NCBI RefSeq assembly: GCF_003202155.1
Contig: NZ_QFLI01000015.1
Span: 1-64,000 of the forward strand
DNA: 64,000 nt
Direction of reading: 5' to 3'
From: Marinifilum breve
GTDB taxonomy: Bacteria > Bacteroidota > Bacteroidia > Bacteroidales > Marinifilaceae
Positions 57,365-64,000 of this stretch are shown here, one piece after another (position 1 is the first letter of the stretch; each line of letters opens with the position of its first letter). Under the pieces are notes generated by a model. That model did no database searches and was not told the origin of the DNA. It was given only the letters and a program-made list of their open reading frames with translations. A program made the translations under genes and the position numbers.

Positions 57365-57513
57365 CTGCTTATAATTTTCATTCATTTGCCAGATGTAAGC
57401 CACATGATCAAAATAATTACTTTAATCATGCTCGTTTCATCCTGTTCATTTTTCTTATTAAGCTTTCATTAAGAATTATTTACCGATTCTTAATTCATGT
57501 AAATTAATTCTCC

Positions 57514-60441
57514 TTAAAAACCTATTTTCATACCAAAAGTGAAAGTCTTGGTTTTAGGATAAACATCATACATATCCAATCCTAAGTTCTCATAACCACC
57601 ATAACTAGACTCAGGATCAATACCTGAATATTTAGTAAGGGTAAACAAGTTGTTTGAACTGATATAAAATCTACAATTGCTCAACCATTTGATTTTATCA
57701 ACGTTTACATTGTATCCAAGTGTTACATTGTCTAAACGTAGGAAAGAACCATCCTCGATATAGTAATCTGAGAATTTAGGTGAATCCGATAGAATTGGTG
57801 CTAGCTGTATAGCATCTTTCAATGCATTTCTATTAGGTAGCATATTTGGATTTCCAAGAATCATTCTTGTAACATTAAGAACATCACCTCCAACTACTGC
57901 ACGTAATGTGAAGTTTAAATCCCAATTTTTATAGGTTAGATTGTTGGTCCAGCTCATTGTAAAGTCTGGTAATGCATTTCCAATTACCTGACGATCTTCA
58001 TCCTTTTGATCTTTAGTGATGTTTCCATCTTTATCGTAGAACAACCATTGTCCATTCTGATCAATACCAGCATTCTTCCAACCATAGAATGTTCCTAATT
58101 CACGTCCTGGTTCAATTAACTGAGTCCATACTCCAACCATACCTCTACCACTAATCCATGAAGTTTTCATATTATCAAGCGAATAAGTATCATCAGATAA
58201 GGAAACTACCTCTTGCTTGTTTGTAGAAAATGAGTATGTTGATTTCCAAGTAAAATCACGAGTGCGAATAGGATTTGCAGTCAAGTTAATCTCTAAACCT
58301 TTGTTTGAAATTTCACCAGCATTCGCATAAATTCTATCGTATCTGTTTGGAGGAACAGGAACTGCATACTCAGCCAACAAATCATCAGTTGTTTTGTCAT
58401 AAACATCAATCGAACCTGTTAATTTGTTGTTGAATAAGGCGAAGTCTAAACCAAAGTTCCATTCTCTGTTTTCTTCCCATTTCAAATCTTGATTCGCGTT
58501 ACTCGATTGCTGAATTACAAGTGTTTCTTCTCCAGTTGTAGGATCTAAGGTTCTTCCTCCAGTGCTTATTCTTGCAATATCGTGGTAGTTACCAATTTCC
58601 TGATTACCTGTAACACCAAAACCAACTCTGAATTTTAATTGATCAATCCAGTTTGCATTATCCATGAATTTCTCACTTGAGATATCCCAAGCTGTTGAGA
58701 ATGATGGAAACCATCCCCACTCATTATTATCACCAAATCTTGAAGATCCATCGCGACGAATGGTAGCTGTGAAATAATATTTCGAGTCATAGTTATATAC
58801 AGCTCTACCGATAAAAGAGATCAAACGATTTCTTTCTTTCCATGATTCAATATCCTGTGGAAGTACATCATTTGCGAATCTTAAATTATCAGCTCCAACC
58901 TTATCAGATAAAAGATCTCTGCCCTGAGCAGCAAAGCTTGTTCTATTATCTTCTTGCCATGAATATCCTCCTAACAAATTCACATTGTGCTTCTCCTTAA
59001 ATACCTTGTTGTATTTAAGCGTTGCTTCAAGCATTTTGGTATCGCTGTTATTGTATCCTCTTCTTGCAAAACCACCATCACTTGATGTGATTTGGTATGA
59101 AGGACGGTGGAACCATGTTTCATCATCATCTTTACGATAACTAATATTCACTCCAGCCTCTAATCCATCAATAATTTCAAGATCAGCTTTTGCATTTGCC
59201 AAATATCTTTTTGCATCTCTCTCATTCTGGATCTGGTTGATCAAAGCCAATGGATTTGAATTCTCAAAATCATTTACTTCAAAATAAGTTCCATCTTCCT
59301 TATAAACAGGATAGGTTGGATTTCTTGAAAAAGTCTGAAACAATACAGCTTCACCATTATTTCCACTTGTTTGAACGTAGTTGTTGTTTTCAAAAGTACC
59401 TGACAAGTTCACACTTAATGTCAGTTTGTCATTCAAACCTTTTTGCATGGCATTTAATCTTACAATAGCTCTTTCTCTATCTGTACCTTTTACCACACCA
59501 TCAAAATTAGTATAGCCAATACTCGCACGATAAGTATGATCTTCACCACCTCCACTCATGGAAACATTGTGTGATTGAGACATACCTGTTCTGAATACTT
59601 CATCCTGCCAGTCTGTATCAGCACCACCATCATCAAGAGTTAATCCATTTTCTGTAGCATATTGGCGAATTTCTGATGCACTCAGTAAATCTAATTCGTT
59701 TGCGACAACATCAGAAGAAATGTATCCTGAATATGAGATTTTACCTTTCTGGTTTCTTTTTCCTTGTTTGGTAGTAATAATAATAACACCAGTTGCCCCA
59801 CGTGAACCATAAATGGCAGCAGAAGAAGCATCTTTTAACACGTTGAATGATTCAATATCTTCAACTGCAATGGTCGTAGGATCAACACCTGGAACACCAT
59901 CAACAACATACAATGGAGATGTTCCTGAGAAAAAACCAGCTGTACCACGAATTTGAACATTAAAACCAGCATTTGGATCACCACCCTTTTTTGTAATATT
60001 AACACCAGCAACTTTACCCATGATTCCCTGAACAGGATCTTGTAAAACTCCTTGCTGAAGGTCGTCTGCACCGACATTCATTACTGCACCAGTTTTGTCC
60101 TTCTTTCTTTGTACACCATAGCCTACTACTACAACCTGTTCCAAATTCATAACATCTGGCTGCAACAATACTTCAACGTTTTCGATTGTTTGCACCTCAA
60201 TTTCCTGGTTAATATATCCTACAAAAGAAAATACCAAGATTTGGCCCTGATCGGCTTTTAGAGAAAATACTCCGTCAAAGTCTGTTGCTGCACCAGTAGT
60301 GGTACCCTTAACAACAACGGAAACTCCTGGTAAAGGTTCTCCATTGGAAGCATCCAAAACCTTTCCTTTTATTTCCTGAGTTTGAGCAAATATTCCAATG
60401 GTAAGAAACATTGCCCAAAACAACAATAATAATTTTTTCAT
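57514..60441 (-). CDS. susC: SusC family TonB-dependent starch/maltooligosaccharide transporter
   Basis: A 975-residue protein with signal peptide MKKLLLLFWAMFLTIGIFAQ, a carboxypeptidase-regulatory-like domain (KGKVLDASNGEPLPGVSVVVKG, about 25-105), a plug (LEQVVVVGYGVQRKKDKTGAV, AAIYGSRGATGVIIITTKQG) and a barrel ending TFTFGMKIGF. There is no STN domain, consistent with control by the SusR-like regulator encoded just upstream at 60731. It imports maltooligosaccharides with SusD. It is the first gene of the operon susC-susD-susE/F-like-GH97. Confidence 0.94.
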   Translation of the reverse strand: MKKLLLLFWAMFLTIGIFAQTQEIKGKVLDASNGEPLPGVSVVVKGTTTGAATDFDGVFSLKADQGQILVFSFVGYINQEIEVQTIENVEVLLQPDVMNLEQVVVVGYGVQRKKDKTGAVMNVGADDLQQGVLQDPVQGIMGKVAGVNITKKGGDPNAGFNVQIRGTAGFFSGTSPLYVVDGVPGVDPTTIAVEDIESFNVLKDASSAAIYGSRGATGVIIITTKQGKRNQKGKISYSGYISSDVVANELDLLSASEIRQYATENGLTLDDGGADTDWQDEVFRTGMSQSHNVSMSGGGEDHTYRASIGYTNFDGVVKGTDRERAIVRLNAMQKGLNDKLTLSVNLSGTFENNNYVQTSGNNGEAVLFQTFSRNPTYPVYKEDGTYFEVNDFENSNPLALINQIQNERDAKRYLANAKADLEIIDGLEAGVNISYRKDDDETWFHRPSYQITSSDGGFARRGYNNSDTKMLEATLKYNKVFKEKHNVNLLGGYSWQEDNRTSFAAQGRDLLSDKVGADNLRFANDVLPQDIESWKERNRLISFIGRAVYNYDSKYYFTATIRRDGSSRFGDNNEWGWFPSFSTAWDISSEKFMDNANWIDQLKFRVGFGVTGNQEIGNYHDIARISTGGRTLDPTTGEETLVIQQSSNANQDLKWEENREWNFGLDFALFNNKLTGSIDVYDKTTDDLLAEYAVPVPPNRYDRIYANAGEISNKGLEINLTANPIRTRDFTWKSTYSFSTNKQEVVSLSDDTYSLDNMKTSWISGRGMVGVWTQLIEPGRELGTFYGWKNAGIDQNGQWLFYDKDGNITKDQKDEDRQVIGNALPDFTMSWTNNLTYKNWDLNFTLRAVVGGDVLNVTRMILGNPNMLPNRNALKDAIQLAPILSDSPKFSDYYIEDGSFLRLDNVTLGYNVNVDKIKWLSNCRFYISSNNLFTLTKYSGIDPESSYGGYENLGLDMYDVYPKTKTFTFGMKIGF

Positions 60442-60635
60442 AATTCTTTTTAATAGAGTTAGTACTTCAACGCGTCAGCTTCATTCAGAAGCAAAATTTC
60501 ATTTATTCAAAACCGACTTCCCAAATCCGGCCGAAATCAAAATCATGCTGCAGACAATGATTTTATAATTTCGCAGATCAAAGAAACCTAGGGTGCGAAT
60601 GAAATACTAAATACCTATAAAGAATATAGATAAAA

Positions 60636-60677
60636 AAAGGGCACCTAAACTCTTAATGAGCTGTTTTAATGCCCTTT
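60636..60677 (-). terminator. Terminator of the susR-like gene
   Basis: aaagggca (60636-60643) pairs with tgcccttt (60670-60677). On the minus strand a T-run follows. The remaining part of the 60442-60730 spacer should hold the susC promoter and SusR site; no clear motif was found by eye. Confidence 0.65.
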
Positions 60678-60730
60678 AACATTTTACGCTAAAATGGAAA
60701 ATATAGACAGGATATTGATGAAAAAGATGT

Positions 60731-62344
60731 CTAAACAGACTTTATTTCCATTATTTTGTTATCAAATTCATCGTTCGGTACAATTGATCGATTCTTGATT
60801 TTAGTTTTGTAGGTATAAATTGTATTGACAGAAAAGTTGAGAATACTTGCTATTTTTTCGTTATCATTTACTCCTAGTCTGATCAAAGCAAAAATTCTCA
60901 AATCAGTATTCAAACTATTCGAATCCTTTAAGCAAACCTTATCCTCATCTTTGAACAGCATATTGAATCGATTTACAAAATCAGGAAACAGCTTTAGGAA
61001 TATTCTATCAAAATCTTCGAATAAATTCTGACGCTCTTTCTTGGAATTATAATTTTTCAATTCCATTTCAATGGCATCATACTGCTTTGTTAGAAGTTGT
61101 CGGGATATGGCCTTTTTAAATGCCTCAAGTTTCTCGATAAACTGGGAACTAAAGTTAAAATAGTATCCCACATACTCTTCTTTTATTCGACTTACCTCGC
61201 GAAGCATATCATTAACTTCCTGTAGATTCTTATTTGCTATTAAAGCCTCTTTTCGGGCTTTTTTAATTTCTCTTAATTGTCTGAAAACAATAGCACCGAA
61301 TAAAATAATAAGTACTGCAAAGCCCAGTACCACTATCGAAACATAAAACATGAAATCTTTTTGCTTTTCTACTTTACTGAGCATAGCTGCTTCAATATCA
61401 GGCTTTATGTAAGAAATCTCAAGCCTTCTGGCATTACTGCCAAAGAAGTTGGCATCATTCTGAGCATGTTCAATAAATTGATAGGCCCTCTCAACACTAC
61501 CATCGTAATACAATAACTCGGCAAGCACCTTTGCTGCAACGGTTTCTGTAGTTGCGGATTTGATATCGTTTATGGTTGCTTTCAACAAATAATATTGCGC
61601 TTTCTCATTTTCAAAAAATCTTGAGTAAGCAATTCCTAATCCACAATTGCATATTGCCTGCTCATGATCATTCAAATCATGTTCATTTACCAATTGGGTA
61701 TAGTAAGAAATCGCCTCATTATTCTTGTCTGAAATTAAACTGCTCAATGCCTTTGCCAATAAGTAATCAAATGAACTTGGATCTCCTTCTTGAAAAATTT
61801 TCTCACAATATTGGTGTCCTAATTCTCTGTATTTTGGTTGATAATATCCCCAGCGAGAATTTGATAAGTCATAATAAGACCTGTACGCGACAGAATAATA
61901 TCTAATTCTATCTTCTCCTTCAAGAAATTTGTAATTAATTGTTTCCAGGGTATCAATTGTCTCTTTAAACAAGCCTTTAAGTAATAATATTAATGAAAGG
62001 TTACTTTTTGCCTCTGCTATTTTAGGTTTACTCTTTAATTTATAGGCTAGTTTGATTGATCTTGTCGCATAATAAAATGCTGAATCGTATACAAATGACT
62101 CATATTCTTTTGTTAGTATATTAGCCAGACGATATTCCTCATTATAATTTTTCTCTTCCTCGTATTTTTTTAATGAATCGGTAAAAATGGCTAGTCTGAT
62201 TTTCCTTGCATCAATTATACTGTCTCTTAATTCAAGATAATGCTCAGCTTCAACAAACAGGTTTTCCAAAGAGTCTCTTTGTGCTGATGAATCATGAACA
62301 ATTAATAATTGAATTAGGATTGAAAGAATAAAGAATCTTCGCAT
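60731..62344 (-). CDS. susR: SusR-like membrane-bound transcription regulator (DUF6377 type)
   Basis: A 537-residue protein, the length of SusR. A signal peptide (MRRFFILSILIQLLIVHDSSA) is followed by a periplasmic TPR-like helical region (about 22-325), one membrane helix (DFMFYVSIVVLGFAVLIILFGAIVF, about 329-353), a coiled coil (REIKKARKEALIANKNLQEVNDML), and a C-terminal LuxR-type HTH (GVNDNEKIASILNFSVNTIYTYKTKIKNR). In the Sus paradigm it senses maltose in the periplasm and switches on susC and the genes after it. Its position next to susC supports this. Confidence 0.88.
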   Translation of the reverse strand: MRRFFILSILIQLLIVHDSSAQRDSLENLFVEAEHYLELRDSIIDARKIRLAIFTDSLKKYEEEKNYNEEYRLANILTKEYESFVYDSAFYYATRSIKLAYKLKSKPKIAEAKSNLSLILLLKGLFKETIDTLETINYKFLEGEDRIRYYSVAYRSYYDLSNSRWGYYQPKYRELGHQYCEKIFQEGDPSSFDYLLAKALSSLISDKNNEAISYYTQLVNEHDLNDHEQAICNCGLGIAYSRFFENEKAQYYLLKATINDIKSATTETVAAKVLAELLYYDGSVERAYQFIEHAQNDANFFGSNARRLEISYIKPDIEAAMLSKVEKQKDFMFYVSIVVLGFAVLIILFGAIVFRQLREIKKARKEALIANKNLQEVNDMLREVSRIKEEYVGYYFNFSSQFIEKLEAFKKAISRQLLTKQYDAIEMELKNYNSKKERQNLFEDFDRIFLKLFPDFVNRFNMLFKDEDKVCLKDSNSLNTDLRIFALIRLGVNDNEKIASILNFSVNTIYTYKTKIKNRSIVPNDEFDNKIMEIKSV

Positions 62345-62454
62345 TCTTGATTAAAAATTGGTTTACAAAAGAACAAGTAAAAATAAAATAAATATTTACT
62401 CCACAGAGAATAAACATCCATTTTGGTTCATAAATACAAATTTAATGTACAAAA

Positions 62455-62481
62455 GGCACAATTTGCTTTACAAATCGTGCC
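62455..62481 (-). terminator. Terminator of the polysaccharide deacetylase gene
   Basis: ggcacaatttg pairs with caaatcgtgcc (one wobble). On the minus strand CCTTTTG follows. It separates the deacetylase unit from susR. Confidence 0.6.
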
Positions 62482-62507
62482 TTAGCTCTATAAATACGTT
62501 TAGTTAT

Positions 62508-63449
62508 TCACTCTATTGAAATTGTCCCCTTTGGTTTTAACTGCACAAGCTTTCCTTTTATAATCAGCCATAACATTAGGTTTGAATTATTTGTTAAAAC
62601 CTTTTCTCCTGAAATAGCTTTAACTGCATTTAAATACTCAATAAATTCTCCCGCACTAACAGACCAAATATTCTTAATAGAACTTAACCTTTGGCAAATA
62701 TTATCAAAGTATTTCCAGTTGTTATTTTCTTGATTTCTATCGAATTCCCAACTGTGTCCCCAAATATGAAACAATATTGGTTTCTCCACTGATTTAGAAA
62801 CAAATTCCGTTAATAGACTTGTGACCTGTGTATGATGACAAGTCGGATTCCAAATAAAAAAATCATCAGGCAAGTTAAAGGTTTTTGTATCATTCACAGT
62901 TCTAGCATTCGTAATTCCAGTTGATTTCAAAATTTCAACTATTTGTTTATTAAACTCACCAAAAGGATATGCAAAACTTGTTATAGGATTTTCACTTAAT
63001 GCGGACAATTCTTCAATATTGACTCTGATTTCTTCTTTTATTTCCTCTTCTGTTAATTCTGGTAAATGAGGATGTGTTCTAGTGTGAGCAGCAATTTCAT
63101 GTTCTTTATATATCCTCTTTACTTGAGCTTTGTTTAAATACTTACCTGTCTTATCTGCTAAAGACTTTAACCACAATGCATCATCACCAAAGTATGCTGA
63201 ATTTAAATTAAAGCTTCCTTTTAACTTGTATTTATTGAGAATAGAAACCATTATTGAATCCTGTAACAAACCATCGTCATAACTCAGAATCAAGGCTTTC
63301 ATTTTACCATTGGGAAAGGCAAACATTCTCTCTTGATATATTCTTTCTCCCATGGATTCTTGAGCACGAAGATCTGTTCCTACAAGAAATAAAAGCATTA
63401 CTTGAATTAGGATTGTTTTAATTGGAAATATTCTCACTCTATATTTCAT
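62508..63449 (-). CDS. Polysaccharide deacetylase family protein (NodB-like)
   Basis: A 313-residue protein with a signal peptide (TILIQVMLLFLVGTDLRAQ) and a carbohydrate-esterase-4 fold. The metal-site motifs are LSYDDGLLQDS (catalytic and metal aspartates, about 55-65) and HTRTHPHL (H-x3-H, about 120-127), then FAYPFGEFN and HIWGHSWEFD. It is related to deacetylases of peptidoglycan or other N-acetylated glycans. Its ATG overlaps the stop of the upstream esterase-like gene by 4 bases, so the two are translationally coupled. Confidence 0.88.
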   Translation of the reverse strand: MKYRVRIFPIKTILIQVMLLFLVGTDLRAQESMGERIYQERMFAFPNGKMKALILSYDDGLLQDSIMVSILNKYKLKGSFNLNSAYFGDDALWLKSLADKTGKYLNKAQVKRIYKEHEIAAHTRTHPHLPELTEEEIKEEIRVNIEELSALSENPITSFAYPFGEFNKQIVEILKSTGITNARTVNDTKTFNLPDDFFIWNPTCHHTQVTSLLTEFVSKSVEKPILFHIWGHSWEFDRNQENNNWKYFDNICQRLSSIKNIWSVSAGEFIEYLNAVKAISGEKVLTNNSNLMLWLIIKGKLVQLKPKGTISIE

Positions 63450-64000
63450 TCATTCTCATATTTAAAACCAGCCGCTACAGTTGGAAGTACTTTATGATAC
63501 ATCTGATAAACAAACATACTACCATGATCTCCCTGATTGAGTTCAAAGCTATGTGAAATTTTATTATCCCTTAATAAATTTGCATAAAAAACAGAACCAT
63601 CAACAATCCATTTAAATACGTCATTGTAACCGCAATCAATACTTAAAAGTTTCAATTTATTTAGATTGTTCTTATAACTAGTCAATTCCTCTTCAAGTCC
63701 TCCGAAACCTCTTTCCCACTTTTCCCATTTATCTTTCTCCACAATAGTATCACCATTTACAATACTTACAGGATAATCGAAATAAGGAGCCTTTTTTGTA
63801 TTGGGAGCAAACGCCATCCCATATGCCAATGTGAATTCAATGTTCCAATCTTTAATTTCTCCAACATACTTCAAATATTCTTTGTGGGCCTCTTCTGTTG
63901 ATAATTTATCCAACTTAGTAATAAGCGATAATATTGGATCAATGGTTCCACCATCTCTAAAAATCTGACAATTGGCTAAGCCTTCTTCATCAAATAATCC
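63446..64000 (-). CDS. Esterase-like alpha/beta hydrolase, C-terminal part (5' end outside window)
   Basis: The minus-strand frame is open to the window edge, passing through a TTG at 63913, and encodes at least 184 residues. It ends SHSFELNQGDHGSMFVYQMYHKVLPTVAAGF. The GDHG histidine near the end and the preceding GYNDVFKWIVDGSVFYANLL segment fit the end of a putative-esterase (feruloyl/acetyl xylan esterase-like) fold. The nucleophile region is not in the window. It overlaps the deacetylase start, suggesting that both act on substituents of one glycan. Confidence 0.6.
   Translation of the reverse strand, partial: GLFDEEGLANCQIFRDGGTIDPILSLITKLDKLSTEEAHKEYLKYVGEIKDWNIEFTLAYGMAFAPNTKKAPYFDYPVSIVNGDTIVEKDKWEKWERGFGGLEEELTSYKNNLNKLKLLSIDCGYNDVFKWIVDGSVFYANLLRDNKISHSFELNQGDHGSMFVYQMYHKVLPTVAAGFKYENE

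Overview
The window looks like chromosomal DNA from a member of the Bacteroidota, probably the Bacteroidales/Marinifilaceae side of the phylum. The evidence is three SusC/SusD pairs, a FecI/FecR-type sigma/anti-sigma pair, a SusR-like regulator, many Bacteroidota-type lipoproteins, AT-rich spacers, and starts without clear Shine-Dalgarno sequences. The exact genus is not determined. No rRNA, tRNA, CRISPR array or intact transposase was recognised.

Layout. (1) 1-2227: the tail of an unknown + strand gene, a small cysteine-containing protein, then decayed DNA holding a broken ECF sigma factor joined to the C-terminal end of a broken M16 peptidase. (2) 2228-13447, minus strand: ECF sigma factor, FecR anti-sigma factor, STN-containing SusC, SusD, a fasciclin-domain lipoprotein, a second lipoprotein and an M16 zinc peptidase. 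This is a transenvelope-regulated uptake locus, possibly for peptides. (3) 13622-21680: glycerate kinase, a 160-bp MITE-like element, a hotdog thioesterase, an RND efflux operon (adaptor, pump, TolC) and a DUF493 protein.

(4) 21700-37201, plus strand: a locus for proline-rich (collagen-like) peptides. It holds SusC/SusD, a two-gene LysO exporter, Xaa-Pro aminopeptidase, an ornithine-cyclodeaminase-family reductase, a DPP-IV-like S9 peptidase, a Cys/Thr-type trans-3-hydroxy-L-proline dehydratase, an S37/S28-like prolyl tripeptidyl peptidase and a C69 dipeptidase. The proposed flow is: secreted prolyl peptidases trim peptides, SusCD imports them, Xaa-Pro aminopeptidase releases amino acids, and the dehydratase plus reductase convert trans-3-hydroxyproline to proline. 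Both halves are preceded by an unannotated short ORF (23 and 24 codons) ending in a shared S-[HY]-[RK]-G-L-[FY]-E-C-x-I-C-stop, followed by a hairpin. This paired leader peptide is the most interesting signal in the window.

(5) 37340-46388: GH2 beta-galactosidase, a cluster of short palindromes, a GH63-like glycosidase, a DUF4328 protein with a small membrane protein, and a flotillin/NfeD pair. (6) 46572-64000, minus strand: a second M16 peptidase, a tricorn-like S41 protease, then a starch-utilisation-like locus (SusR-like regulator, SusC, SusD, short SusE/F-like protein, GH97 glucosidase), a polysaccharide deacetylase and the end of an esterase-like protein cut by the window edge.
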